DNA of 64,000 nucleotides from an uncultured Eubacteriales bacterium (GCA_934675165.1 CAKUPP010000002.1:1-64000), one strand, 5' to 3'. Positions 1 to 8,923 are shown, numbered from the stretch's first letter. Notes: generated from the letters alone by a model not told the origin. Program-made: numbers and translations.

Positions 1-1572
1 ATCTCCTAGAATTTCTATTGATTCCAAATTTTCGCAATTACTAAAAGCGTCATCGCCTATACTTGTTACACTTGTTGAAATTATTATTGATCCCAAATTT
101 TTACAGCTGCTAAAAGTTCCATTGCCTATTTCTTGAACATCTCCTAGAATTTCTATTGATTCCAAATTTTCGCAATTACTAAAAGCGTCATCGCCTATAC
201 TTGTTACACTTGTTGGAATCTTTATTGATTTCAAATTTTTACAATCTTCAAAAGCTCCATTGCCTATTCTTGTAACACCTTCTGAAATTGTTACTGATTT
301 CAAATTTGTATAATTTTTAAAAGCGTAATCTTTTATATATTCAACATCTCCCGAAATTGTTATTGACTCCAAATTGTCAAAACCATCAAAAGCTCCATTG
401 TCTATTTCTTGAGTACCTTCTGAAACTGTTATTGAACTCAAATTTTCACAACAACTAAAAACTTCATTACCTATTGTAACACTTTTTGGAATTATTACTG
501 ATCTTAAATTTTTACAACCAACGAAAGCTCTGTTACCTATACTTTTAACATTTTCTGAAATTTTTATTGATATTAAATTTGTACAACCATTAAAAGCTCC
601 ATTACCTATATCTTTAACACTATTTGGAATTTTTATTGACCTTAAATTTGTACAACCACAAAAAGTTCCATTGCCTATTTCTTGAACACCTTCTGAAACC
701 GTTATTGAATTTAATTTTTCACAACAACTAAACGCCCAATCACCTATTCTTGTAACATTTTGAGGAACTATTATTGACCCTAAATTTTTACACCAACTAA
801 AAGCGTAATTTCCTATACTTGTTACACTCTTTGGAATTACTATTGATTCCAAATTTATACAACCCTCAAAAGCTCCATCACCTATTCTTGTAACACTTTC
901 TGGAATTGTTACTGATTTCAAATTTATATAATTTTTAAAAGCGTAATCTTTTATACACTTAACACCTTTTGGAATTGTTATTGATTCCAAATTGTTATAA
1001 TCATCAAAAATTTTCCTGTTTGTACTTTTAACATCTTTAGATTCCACACCATTACAACAAGAAAAAGTAAAATTTTTCTCATTCATATCTGACCGCATTT
1101 TCTCCTCAGTAAACTGTAACTTAAGTGATAGCTCAACTACTCTCACATTACTTTTCTTTATTGTACCACAACACTCTAATTTACTCTTCACCAATGAAAT
1201 TATACTTGTTTCACATAGCGTACTAATAAACGATGGCAAGTAAGCAGACATCAATTCAGCGCATACGTCGTAATAATACTTATGTATCTTCATATAAAAC
1301 TCATTCACACTTAACTCTATACTAGTGCTACTCGTATTCACCAATTCTTCTTTTATCTTTTCACACACTTTATCTGCCACTAGTTCTTGATAATATTTCC
1401 AACCTTTAACTATTCCATAAACTATTAACCCAGCACCAGCTGCACCAACTATAGTTTTAACAATATCACTTTTGCTCATTCCTTTATCTCTACAATTCAT
1501 TGCATTAATGTCCGGAAGGAACATAGTAACCATTGTTATCGATGCTATTATTGACAAAATTTTATTTTTCAT
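1..1572 (-). CDS. BspA-type leucine-rich-repeat secreted protein, 3' end beyond window
   Basis: The frame is open from an ATG at 1572 to the left edge, giving 524 visible residues with no stop. The N-terminus is a signal peptide (MKNKILSIIASITMV) followed by a hydrophobic Gly/Ala segment and a region of about 150 residues shared with the two genes to the right. From about residue 185 it is built of 23-residue LRR_5 units of the pattern LxSIxIPxSVxxIGxxAFxxC; one unit is a residue short. BspA-like proteins are surface or secreted adhesins and effectors in gut bacteria and protist-associated microbes. Two adjacent units at the left edge are an almost exact repeat of the two before them. A promoter lies 50 bp upstream. 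Function beyond protein-protein contact is unknown. Confidence 0.88.
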   Translation of the reverse strand, partial: MKNKILSIIASITMVTMFLPDINAMNCRDKGMSKSDIVKTIVGAAGAGLIVYGIVKGWKYYQELVADKVCEKIKEELVNTSSTSIELSVNEFYMKIHKYYYDVCAELMSAYLPSFISTLCETSIISLVKSKLECCGTIKKSNVRVVELSLKLQFTEEKMRSDMNEKNFTFSCCNGVESKDVKSTNRKIFDDYNNLESITIPKGVKCIKDYAFKNYINLKSVTIPESVTRIGDGAFEGCINLESIVIPKSVTSIGNYAFSWCKNLGSIIVPQNVTRIGDWAFSCCEKLNSITVSEGVQEIGNGTFCGCTNLRSIKIPNSVKDIGNGAFNGCTNLISIKISENVKSIGNRAFVGCKNLRSVIIPKSVTIGNEVFSCCENLSSITVSEGTQEIDNGAFDGFDNLESITISGDVEYIKDYAFKNYTNLKSVTISEGVTRIGNGAFEDCKNLKSIKIPTSVTSIGDDAFSNCENLESIEILGDVQEIGNGTFSSCKNLGSIIISTSVTSIGDDAFSNCENLESIEILGD

Positions 1573-1622
1573 AAAATAACATTACACCATCCTCTTTGTT
1601 TTTTGTATTAATTACAATCTTT

Positions 1623-1651
1623 ATTTTACATTAATATAACTAAAAAATCAA
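1623..1651 (-). promoter_or_regulatory. Sigma-A type promoter of the first LRR gene
   Basis: On the minus strand TTGATT is followed after 17 bp by TAAAAT, about 50 bp before the ATG at 1572. The same arrangement stands before both other LRR genes, so the three probably share expression control. Confidence 0.7.
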
Positions 1652-1729
1652 GCATATATAATAATTGCTTTTATAGTTACCCTGTCCTCCATAATATAAT
1701 TTTGTATAAAAAGAATTCACTTCAATAAC

Positions 1730-1773
1730 AAAAAATCTATCTGTCCATACGAACTTAAACAGATAGATTTTTT
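1730..1773 (-). terminator. Intrinsic terminator of the middle LRR gene
   Basis: A 15-bp inverted repeat (AAAAAATCTATCTGT and its complement) around a 14-nt loop ends in a T run on the minus strand, 36 bp past the stop codon at 1809. The flanking A run makes it potentially bidirectional. Confidence 0.85.
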
Positions 1774-1808
1774 ATATTTACATCTTCTTAAACTTTATCT
1801 TTAATTTT

Positions 1809-3860
1809 TTACTTTTTTATTGCTTTCAAAAACTCTTCAATCGAATGATATTTACCATCATTGATATTTGTAATTGGGCATTCTTTAAATGCATCTTTTC
1901 CTATAGTTTTAACGCTTTTTGGAATTGTTATTGATTTCAATTTTATACAACCGTCAAACGCTCCATCGCCTATACTCGTGACACTGTCAGGTATTATTAT
2001 TTCTTTCAGATTTTCACAACCATCAAAAGCCCCATTTCCTATACTCGTAATGCTGTCAGGCATCGTTATTTCTCTCAGTTTAGCACAACCACCAAAGGTC
2101 TCCTCACCTATACTTACAACACCATCAGGTATTATTACTTCCTTTAAATTTTCACAACCACCAAAAGCTCCATTCCCTATACTCGTAATGCTATCGGGTA
2201 TTATTATTTCTTTCAAACTTGCACAACCACTAAAAGCTCTTTTCCCTATACGTTTAACGCTATCAGGTATTGCTATTTCTTTCAAACTTGCACAGCCGCC
2301 AAAAGCTATTTCGCCTACACTTGTAACGCTATCAGGTATCGTTATGGATTCCAATTTAATACAGCCATCAAATGTTCCTTCACTTATACTTGTAACTCCA
2401 TCAGGTATTATTATTTCTTTCAAATTTTCACAACCACTAAAAGTGTATTCTCCTATACTTGCAACACTATTAGGCATTGTTATTGATTCCAAATTCGTAC
2501 AATTTTCAAAAACTTCATTTCCTATATTTGTAACACTGCTAGGTATTGTTATTGATTTCAAATTTGTGCAACTTTCAAAAGCTCCATTCCCTATATTTGT
2601 AACACTATTAGGTATTGTTATTGATTTCAAATTTGTGCAACTTTCAAAAGCTCCATTTCCTATGCTTGTAACACTGCTAGGTATTGTTATTGATTTTAAC
2701 TTTGTACAATTCTTAAAAGCATAATCCTCTATATATTTAATATTACCAGGAATTGTTATTTCTTCTAAACTTGCGCAACCGCTAAAAACTCGATTACCTA
2801 CACTTGTAACACTGTTAGGTATTGTTATTGACTTCAGTTCTATACAACTACTAAAAGCCCCATCACCTATACTTGTAACACCATAAGAAATCTTTATTTC
2901 TTCTAAATTTGCGCAACAAGTAAAAGCTCCTTCACCTATAGTTGTAACACTGCCAGGTATTGTTATTGATTTCAATTTTTCACACCAACAAAAAGCTCTT
3001 TTGCCTACACTTTCAACACTGTTAGGCATTGTTATTGATTTCAAATTTTCACACCAGCAAAAAGTGTAGTCTCCAATACGTGTGACACCGCTAGGAATTG
3101 TTATTGATTCCAAACTTGTACAACTCTCAAAAGCGCCATCGCCTATGTTTGTAACACTTTTTGGGATTTTTATCGATTTCAAATTTTTACAATTTTCAAA
3201 AGCCCTATCACCTATAATTGTAACACTACCAGGTATTGTTATTGATTTTAGTTTCGTACAACCCCTAAAAATTTCGCTTTCTATACTATTAACGCCTTCT
3301 TGAATAATTACCGATTCCACATCACTACAATCTTGAAAAACACTATTTTTTACATCTGAATTCAACGACTCTTTTCTTTCTTCAAAAAGTGATAGACCAG
3401 GCATCAGTACAATATTTCCCGATTTACTCCTTATTATTGTGCAATAATTTTTAAGTTCATCATTTACCAATGAAATTACACTTTCTTTATTTAGCACACT
3501 AACAAATGAAAAAAAATGATTCCACTTTAACTCATCACATACTTCTTTGTACTCTGTAAGTATATCATCATAAAAATTATCAAAGGTTACCTTTATACAC
3601 TCACCATTTTTTGCTTTCAACTTTTCACTTATTCTTTTACACACTTTATTCGTCGCTGCTTCTAGATAATAATTCAAACCTTTAATCATTCCATAAGCCA
3701 TTGGTTCCGCATTAGCTACACCAGTTGCCACCGTACCTGCGGTTTTAGTCATAGTGCTTTTACTTAAAGCATCATTTTTACAATTTGTTGCATCAACACC
3801 TGGAAGAAACGTAGCAGTCAGCACTGCCAATGTTCCTATTGACAAAATTTTATTTTTCAT
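1809..3860 (-). CDS. BspA-type leucine-rich-repeat secreted protein (683 aa)
   Basis: This is an intact copy of the LRR family. Residues 1-25 are a signal peptide (MKNKILSIGTLAVLTATF). A hydrophobic patch (about 40-65) and a lysine-rich region follow, to about residue 180. I count 21 consecutive 23-residue LRR_5 units, nearly all ending in Cys. A short C-terminal cap (CPITNINDGKYHSIEEFL) closes the solenoid. Such proteins are exported and bind host or partner proteins; no catalytic motif is seen. The regular Cys per unit is unusual for an extracellular protein and could form a cysteine ladder inside the solenoid. The start ATG at 3860 follows a promoter 51 bp upstream, and a strong terminator lies after the stop. 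Confidence 0.92.
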   Translation of the reverse strand: MKNKILSIGTLAVLTATFLPGVDATNCKNDALSKSTMTKTAGTVATGVANAEPMAYGMIKGLNYYLEAATNKVCKRISEKLKAKNGECIKVTFDNFYDDILTEYKEVCDELKWNHFFSFVSVLNKESVISLVNDELKNYCTIIRSKSGNIVLMPGLSLFEERKESLNSDVKNSVFQDCSDVESVIIQEGVNSIESEIFRGCTKLKSITIPGSVTIIGDRAFENCKNLKSIKIPKSVTNIGDGAFESCTSLESITIPSGVTRIGDYTFCWCENLKSITMPNSVESVGKRAFCWCEKLKSITIPGSVTTIGEGAFTCCANLEEIKISYGVTSIGDGAFSSCIELKSITIPNSVTSVGNRVFSGCASLEEITIPGNIKYIEDYAFKNCTKLKSITIPSSVTSIGNGAFESCTNLKSITIPNSVTNIGNGAFESCTNLKSITIPSSVTNIGNEVFENCTNLESITMPNSVASIGEYTFSGCENLKEIIIPDGVTSISEGTFDGCIKLESITIPDSVTSVGEIAFGGCASLKEIAIPDSVKRIGKRAFSGCASLKEIIIPDSITSIGNGAFGGCENLKEVIIPDGVVSIGEETFGGCAKLREITMPDSITSIGNGAFDGCENLKEIIIPDSVTSIGDGAFDGCIKLKSITIPKSVKTIGKDAFKECPITNINDGKYHSIEEFLKAIKK

Positions 3861-3910
3861 AAAACAACATCACACCATCCTCTTTGTTTTTTATTCTATT
3901 TACAATCTTT

Positions 3911-3939
3911 ATTTTACATTAATATAACTAAAAAGTCAA
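3911..3939 (-). promoter_or_regulatory. Sigma-A type promoter of the middle LRR gene
   Basis: TTGACT and TAAAAT are separated by 17 bp on the minus strand, about 50 bp before the ATG at 3860. Confidence 0.75.
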
Positions 3940-4017
3940 GTGCATATAATAATTGCTTTTATAGTTACCCTGTCCTTCATAATATAATTTTGTATTAAAA
4001 GAATTCACTTCAATAAC

Positions 4018-4061
4018 AAAAAATCTATCTGTCCACACGAACTTAAACAGATAGATTTTTT
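4018..4061 (-). terminator. Intrinsic terminator of the third LRR gene
   Basis: This is the same AAAAAATCTATCTGT inverted repeat as at 1730..1773, ending in T residues on the minus strand and placed after the decayed third LRR gene. Confidence 0.85.
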
Positions 4062-4168
4062 ATATTTACATTTTTTTAAACTTTATCTTTAATTTTTTAC
4101 TTTTTTATTGCTTTCAAAAACTCTACCTTGTAATTGGACAACCATCAAATGCATTTTCTCCTATAGTT

Positions 4169-5206
4169 CTAATGCTCCTTGGAATTACTACCGATCTTAA
4201 ATTTACACAGACTAAAAGCTCTCTCGCCTATGCTTATAACACCTTCTGGTATCTCCATTAAGTTTAATTTTTCACAACTACTAAAAGCACTATCTCCTAT
4301 ATTTGTAACACTTTTTGGAATTTCTGTTAATTTCAAATTCTCACAACTATAAAAAGCACACTCTCCTATACTTGTAACATTTTCTGGAATTTCTATTGAT
4401 TTCAAATTTGTACAACCTCTAAAAACCTCATTACCTATACTTGTAACACTTTTTGGAATTTTTATTGATTCCAAATTTTCACAACTATAAAAAGCGCCAT
4501 CTCCTATACTTGTAACACTTTCTGGAATTTCTATTGATTTCAAATTTGTACAACAACTAAAAGCACTATCTCCTATACTTGTAACATTTTCTGGAATTAT
4601 TACTGATTGTAAATTTTTACGATTTTTATAAGCGTAATCTCTTATACATTCATTATCTTCCAAAATTGTTATTGATTTCAAATTTCTACAGCCATTAAAA
4701 GCGCTATCTCCTACGCTTGTAACACTTTCTGGAATTTTTACTGATTTTAATTTTGTATACTTTTTATAAGTGTAATTTTTTGTATTGTAACAGCATTTTA
4801 ATTTGCTCTTCACCAAATAAATTATACTTGTTTCACCTAGCGTAACAACAAACGATGGCAAATAACCATACCTCAAATCAGCGCATACTGCATAATAATA
4901 CTCACGTATCTTCTTGTGAAACTCATCCGCATCTAACTTTATACTACCATTACCTGTATTATCCTGCTCATTCTTTATTTTTTTACACACTTCATTTGCC
5001 ACTAATTCTTGATAATAGTTCCAACCTTTCATCATTCCATAAGCTATTAACCCGGCACCAGCTACACCCGCCGCTATACCGCCTACAGTTTTAACAATAG
5101 CACTTTTGCTCATTCCTTTATCTCCATAATTCATTGCACCAATATCCGGAAGAGACATAACCACCATTGTCATCGATGTTATTATTGACAAAACTTTATT
5201 TTTCAT
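4169..5206 (-). CDS. BspA-type LRR secreted protein with frameshifted, truncated C-terminus
   Basis: This is the third tandem LRR paralogue, read here from the ATG at 5206 (MKNKVLSIITSMTM, signal peptide); an in-frame upstream extension lacks that signal. It shares the N-terminal region of its neighbours and has eight complete 23-residue LRR units. At the ninth unit the frame breaks near position 4204: read with a 2-nt deletion or 1-nt insertion corrected, the sequence continues as CVNLRSVVIP and ends at a stop at 4125..4123. The last ten residues encoded in the open frame are therefore out of register. A further 28-nt deletion relative to the middle gene removes the normal C-terminal cap. 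The protein may still be secreted but looks like a gene in decay. Confidence 0.8.
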   Translation of the reverse strand: MKNKVLSIITSMTMVVMSLPDIGAMNYGDKGMSKSAIVKTVGGIAAGVAGAGLIAYGMMKGWNYYQELVANEVCKKIKNEQDNTGNGSIKLDADEFHKKIREYYYAVCADLRYGYLPSFVVTLGETSIIYLVKSKLKCCYNTKNYTYKKYTKLKSVKIPESVTSVGDSAFNGCRNLKSITILEDNECIRDYAYKNRKNLQSVIIPENVTSIGDSAFSCCTNLKSIEIPESVTSIGDGAFYSCENLESIKIPKSVTSIGNEVFRGCTNLKSIEIPENVTSIGECAFYSCENLKLTEIPKSVTNIGDSAFSSCEKLNLMEIPEGVISIGERAFSLCKFKIGSNSKEH

Positions 5207-5264
5207 AGAATAACTCCACGCTCCCACGATCAATCTTTTAAAATTTATATTATTTGCAATCTTT

Positions 5265-5292
5265 ATTTTACATTAATATAACAAAAAATCAA
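5265..5292 (-). promoter_or_regulatory. Sigma-A type promoter of the third LRR gene
   Basis: TTGATT and TAAAAT are spaced by 16 bp on the minus strand, 59 bp before the ATG at 5206. It is the third copy of the promoter seen before the other LRR genes. Confidence 0.65.
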
Positions 5293-5507
5293 TCGCGAAT
5301 AACGTTAATCTAATAAAATTACAAACTTTTTTTCAACAATATGACTACGGACTTAAAATATCTTTTCTTACATAAACAATAACTATTTTAAATACTCTTA
5401 ATCCGTAACATATAACAAGTTTCACCAAACTGCTTTCCATTTTTTAACACAAAGAAAAAACACATAAATCCTTACATCTAAATAAACAAAATACAATTCA
5501 TTTTTTA
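5293..5507. other. Gene-free spacer
   Basis: This AT-rich stretch lies between the third LRR promoter and the stop of the LRR-guanylate-kinase gene. I see no open frame, strong hairpin or conserved element. Confidence 0.5.
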
Positions 5508-6779
5508 TTACATTTTTAAATATTTCAGGCGCTTTATTTTTATTGCATTCAATGCACTTTCAACTGATTTTTTAGTTTTATCAAAACTTTCAGAGGTTCG
5601 TACCACACAATCGCACATGCTCCAACTATATTCTTCACGTTCTCTTTTCATTCTGTTTTTTACCATTTGTTCAATTTCATTGGGCGATTTTTTACTATCA
5701 TCCACACGATCAATCTGCCTACTTATCCGCTCTCTTTTATCCGCTAATAAATAAACCGTATATATATTAAAACCTTCGGTTGATAATAATACATTTGATT
5801 CTAAATTTTCTACTGCATATGGATTAACTGCCATAACAATTTTCTGACCACAAAGTTGATCCTTAAAAACCCAATACCAATTATTTGAAAAATATGTAAT
5901 AAACGCAATCGGGCGACGTATAGTAGGAAGACTACTTAAATCAAATTTGTTATTAAGATCAACAAATTTATGTCCTATTTCACCTTCACTCCTACGCGGC
6001 CTAGTAGTGTAGCTATCTACTGCTTTATACTTTAACTCATTTACTAAATATTGCTGCATTGTAGTTTTTCCACTACCAGACTCACCTATTAAACATACAA
6101 TTTCATTTTTATCAACTGGTTCTTTAACTGGAGACCCTTTAGGGTATGTTAAACTTTCCAGCGCACCACTATCCTCACTCACTCTTTCATCAAACACACT
6201 GCTAGAACTACTAAGTTCAGCACTTTTTTTCATACTTAAGTCACCACAATTACTGCTATTTTGCAAAATCTTTTTCTCTGTACTGACCATATTATCTGAC
6301 AAAGCATAACGATATTCAGATGAGTTAATTTTAAACTTTATTAATGTTTTAACACAAGGTGGAATGTTAATGCTATTACATGCACATTGACACTTTTGAA
6401 AAGCCTCCACATTTATTGATTCAACTGAATCTGGTATTAATAATGGACCTGTTTTGGCCCTAGGGCATGCTATGAGCTGTTTTATTCCAATATCATATAT
6501 TAACCCATCCTGCGAATTATAGTGCTTATTTCCTTTTGCAACATCAATTGATTCTAACTCTTCGAATAGATCAATAAAATTAAATAAATTATCATATACA
6601 TTTGTAACCGATTCTCCAACTGTTAATCTCTTTAAATATTTTCTAGAAACTTCAATAAAAATCACTACAAAAACATCTTTATCTAGTTCTGTTTCATTAC
6701 CAATAGCGTAAAAACACGAACCCATAAGCAAAACAATCAAATAAATAGAACTTATTACTTTAAGAAAATACTTTTTCAT
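5508..6779 (-). CDS. Exported LRR and guanylate-kinase-like fusion protein (423 aa)
   Basis: Residues 1-27 form a signal peptide or membrane anchor (MKKYFLKVISSIYLIVLLMG). Residues 30-150 contain worn LRR_5-like pieces (RLTVGESVTNVYDNLF, LLIPDSVESINVEAF). A Ser-rich linker runs to about 222. Residues 225-415 look like a guanylate kinase: P-loop GESGSGKTT at 232-240, the family SxTTRPxR signature at 256-262, a following E-G-E, and a late arginine-rich lid region. Guanylate kinase makes GDP from GMP and ATP in the cytosol, so a copy behind an export signal is odd. It could be an effector acting in a host cell, a scaffold like MAGUK domains, or a membrane-anchored protein. The fusion and location next to the LRR array suggest a related role. 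Catalytic activity is not established. Confidence 0.75.
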   Translation of the reverse strand: MKKYFLKVISSIYLIVLLMGSCFYAIGNETELDKDVFVVIFIEVSRKYLKRLTVGESVTNVYDNLFNFIDLFEELESIDVAKGNKHYNSQDGLIYDIGIKQLIACPRAKTGPLLIPDSVESINVEAFQKCQCACNSINIPPCVKTLIKFKINSSEYRYALSDNMVSTEKKILQNSSNCGDLSMKKSAELSSSSSVFDERVSEDSGALESLTYPKGSPVKEPVDKNEIVCLIGESGSGKTTMQQYLVNELKYKAVDSYTTRPRRSEGEIGHKFVDLNNKFDLSSLPTIRRPIAFITYFSNNWYWVFKDQLCGQKIVMAVNPYAVENLESNVLLSTEGFNIYTVYLLADKRERISRQIDRVDDSKKSPNEIEQMVKNRMKREREEYSWSMCDCVVRTSESFDKTKKSVESALNAIKIKRLKYLKM

Positions 6780-6883
6780 ACCTAAACAAATCCTCTTGAT
6801 TTTTTAATCTTTATCTATACCGGCTACTAACATTCAATAATTAAATAAGCCATCAATACATTAGTTAAAAATAACATGTGGAT

Positions 6884-6912
6884 ATTATATACCATTTTAA
6901 ATTAATTTTCAA
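6884..6912 (-). promoter_or_regulatory. Sigma-A type promoter before the LRR-guanylate-kinase gene
   Basis: TTGAAA and TATAAT are spaced by 17 bp on the minus strand, 105 bp before the start at 6779. Confidence 0.65.
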
Positions 6913-6971
6913 ACATAATTTTAATTTTTAAATAATATTGTTTAACATTTCAAATCATAGAATCATCATAA

Positions 6972-7613
6972 TTAAATGATTGTTTTAGTTACATAAAATT
7001 TACATACATCTTTTAAACAACATGCAGAACACACTGGTTTTTTTGCCTTACAAACCGCTCTGCCATGATCTACAAGCCTATGTGAAAATTTTGTTTGTTC
7101 ATGATCTGGTATAATTTTTTTCATAATTGATTCAATTTTTTTAGCATCTTTTATACTGTGAAATCCGAGGCGCCTGGTGACTCTCATAAAATGTGTATCT
7201 ACTATAATAGCCGGCTTCCCATATATAGTCGCCAAAATAACATTCGCAGTTTTACGGCCAATCCCTGGAAGCGATATTAAATCTTTCATATTATCTGGAA
7301 CATTACCCAAAAAATTATTTTTTATTTTTTTACACATTTCTATTATGTCAAAAGACTTAATGTGGTAAAATCCGCATGGCTTTATATAATTTTCAAGCTC
7401 ATCTACCGATGCTAAAGAAAAATCTTCCACATTTTTATAGTGGCAAAAAAGATTAGGTGTCACAGAATTTACTCTGGAATCTGTACACTGTGCCGCAAGT
7501 CTAGTCGCAATTAATAATTCTAATGGATTGCTATAATTTAAAGTACATTTTGTCGTTGGATACTCCTTTTTCAACCTTTCAATTACTTCCAAAACTTTTT
7601 CTTTTGCATTCAT
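6972..7613 (-). CDS. nth: Endonuclease III
   Basis: This is a base-excision-repair DNA glycosylase and AP lyase that removes oxidised pyrimidines. The 213-residue length is normal. The helix-hairpin-helix motif LPGIGRKT spans 115-122 with the catalytic Lys at 121, and the catalytic Asp lies in VDTHFMRV (Asp139). The C-terminal iron-sulphur loop has cysteines at 188, 195, 198 and 204 in the expected C-x6-C-x2-C-x5-C spacing. It stands alone on the minus strand between the LRR-kinase gene and the rpsR terminator. The assignment is firm. Confidence 0.95.
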   Translation of the reverse strand: MNAKEKVLEVIERLKKEYPTTKCTLNYSNPLELLIATRLAAQCTDSRVNSVTPNLFCHYKNVEDFSLASVDELENYIKPCGFYHIKSFDIIEMCKKIKNNFLGNVPDNMKDLISLPGIGRKTANVILATIYGKPAIIVDTHFMRVTRRLGFHSIKDAKKIESIMKKIIPDHEQTKFSHRLVDHGRAVCKAKKPVCSACCLKDVCKFYVTKTII

Positions 7614-7735
7614 TTTTTAACGTCACACTTTCTCATCATTAGTAATTATGGCCAACAGTATATGTTTAACAATAATGTATTACAGTATTTACAACAAATA
7701 TCTCCTCACCAATTTACATTTCTATTTTATAAACT

Positions 7736-7778
7736 AAAAAAAGCGAGATACGCCAATTAAAGCAAATCTCGTCTTTTT
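7736..7778 (-). terminator. Intrinsic terminator of the rpsF-ssb-rpsR operon
   Basis: On the minus strand ACGAGAT pairs with ATCTCGC across a loop of about 16 nt and is followed by seven T. It starts 17 bp past the rpsR stop. Confidence 0.85.
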
Positions 7779-7794
7779 AGTTAACTTTTTAAAT

Positions 7795-8058
7795 TTAGTC
7801 ACTAGTATAAGGTAATAAAGAAAGATAACGAGCTCTCTTTATTGCTGTCGTCAAATCACGTTGATGTTTTGCACATGTACCGGTCACTCTACGAGGCAAT
7901 ATTTTTGCGCGTTCTGAAATAAAACGTCTAAGTTTACCATATTCTTTATAATCAATATTCCCCATAGACTTTTCAACGCAAAAAGCACAAACCTTTCTTC
8001 TAGCTCTGCGATTGTTTTTCATCTCGCGTCTATCTGTTCTTTCAGTTTTTTCTACCAT
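7795..8058 (-). CDS. rpsR: 30S ribosomal protein bS18
   Basis: bS18 binds the 30S platform together with bS6. The 87-residue protein has the basic core [19 protein letters not shown] and an N-terminal CAFC pair plus a later Cys, the zinc-type (C+) form. It is the last gene of the conserved rpsF-ssb-rpsR operon, with a terminator directly after it. A good AGGAGGT site precedes the ATG. Confidence 0.97.
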   Translation of the reverse strand: MVEKTERTDRREMKNNRRARRKVCAFCVEKSMGNIDYKEYGKLRRFISERAKILPRRVTGTCAKHQRDLTTAIKRARYLSLLPYTSD

Positions 8059-8097
8059 GTAGTTCCATACCTCCTAACTTTTCATTTATTTAAATTA

Positions 8098-8547
8098 CTA
8101 AAAGGGCAAATCATCATCTGTCTCTATAGTTTGAAAATCCGCACTGCTACCATTTAAATAAGCAGAAATATCATCACCGGATTTCTCATCAGAAAATTGT
8201 GTAGACCCAGATTCAGCAAGTCGGCTTTTTTTAGATTCGACAAACTGTACATTATCGACTACTACTTCAACAGCCTTACGTTTATTACCTTCTTTATCTT
8301 GATACAAACGAACCTGAAGTGAACCTTGAACACCTATAAGATTTCCTTTTTGAAAATACTTACAAACAAACTCTGCATTTGATCTCCACGCTACTACGTC
8401 TATAAAATCTGTTTGCCGTTCTTCAGCATTCTTTGAATATCTTCTATCCACTGCTATAGTAAAACTAGTAACAGCAACGTCATTTGGAGTATGCCTGAGT
8501 TCAGGATCAGCTACCAATCTCCCGGTAAGTACAACTATATTAAACAT
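8098..8547 (-). CDS. ssb: Single-stranded DNA-binding protein
   Basis: SSB coats single-stranded DNA in replication and repair. This 149-residue protein has the OB-fold N-terminus (MFNIVVLTGRLVADPELR) and the acidic C-terminal tip DDDLPF that recruits partner proteins. It sits between rpsF and rpsR as in most Firmicutes. The linker between fold and tip is short and Ser-rich. The rpsF stop is 13 bp upstream, so translation is probably coupled. Confidence 0.97.
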   Translation of the reverse strand: MFNIVVLTGRLVADPELRHTPNDVAVTSFTIAVDRRYSKNAEERQTDFIDVVAWRSNAEFVCKYFQKGNLIGVQGSLQVRLYQDKEGNKRKAVEVVVDNVQFVESKKSRLAESGSTQFSDEKSGDDISAYLNGSSADFQTIETDDDLPF

Positions 8548-8560
8548 ATTTTTTCTCCCT

Positions 8561-8845
8561 TTATGCAGATTTTTTAACTATCATAGATCTTAAAACACCG
8601 TCAGTTATTCCACATATACGATTCAATTCCTTAGGGAACTGCGAATCACTCGTGAAAGTAAATATAACATACTCACCTTCAAACTCTTTATTAATTGGGT
8701 AAACTAACTTTTTCTTTCCCCATGTTGTCATATCTGTAAGCTTTGCATTTTTCTCAATTAAATCTTTAAACTTTGTAACAAGTTCTTCAGTTTTTTCGCC
8801 TAATTTTACAGATGCTACCAACACAAATTCATAAGAACATTCCAT
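8561..8845 (-). CDS. rpsF: 30S ribosomal protein bS6
   Basis: bS6 pairs with bS18 on the 30S platform. The 94-residue length and the central WGKKKLVYPI segment, followed by an acidic EGEY stretch, fit the family. It is the first gene of the operon, preceded by a strong GAGGAGGTGG site and a promoter at 8924..8952. The 5' leader holds a small hairpin (8874..8892). In many bacteria the S6-S18 complex binds this leader, but I could not match the known bulge motif here. Confidence 0.96.
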   Translation of the reverse strand: MECSYEFVLVASVKLGEKTEELVTKFKDLIEKNAKLTDMTTWGKKKLVYPINKEFEGEYVIFTFTSDSQFPKELNRICGITDGVLRSMIVKKSA

Positions 8846-8923
8846 TTCTATGCCACCTCCTCTTGGACTTAAGACTTCGTTTTCACCGAAGTAAGGATAG
8901 TTTGGCTACAACAAACCTTAGTA

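Larger units (their letters stand above)
1573..1836. repeat. Duplicated intergenic segment, copy 1 (matches 3861..4124)
   Basis: This stretch and 3861..4124 match over about 264 bp with scattered substitutions. Each holds the promoter of the gene to its left, the terminator of the gene to its right and the last codons of that gene. It shows that the LRR genes arose by tandem duplication of a unit of gene plus spacer. Confidence 0.9.
3861..4124. repeat. Duplicated intergenic segment, copy 2 (matches 1573..1836)
   Basis: This is the second copy of the roughly 264-bp spacer. It includes a TTGACT/TAAAAT promoter, an intrinsic terminator and the former 3' end of the third LRR gene. Direct repeats flanking the middle LRR gene could recombine and delete or amplify it. 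Confidence 0.9.

Noticed and set aside
1861..2724. Long plus-strand open frame antisense to the LRR repeats
   Set aside because: It is a mirror of the 23-codon repeat: a frame without stops in one unit stays open through all. It has no ribosome site or promoter and lies opposite a clear gene.
1..3300. Regularly repeated 69-bp units that could suggest a CRISPR or satellite array
   Set aside because: The units are coding, vary at the DNA level and translate to LRR_5 repeats; there are no constant repeats with unique spacers.
8846..8923. S6-S18 autoregulatory leader of rpsF
   Set aside because: A small hairpin exists but the CCG bulge motif I would expect is not evident, so no RNA feature is claimed.
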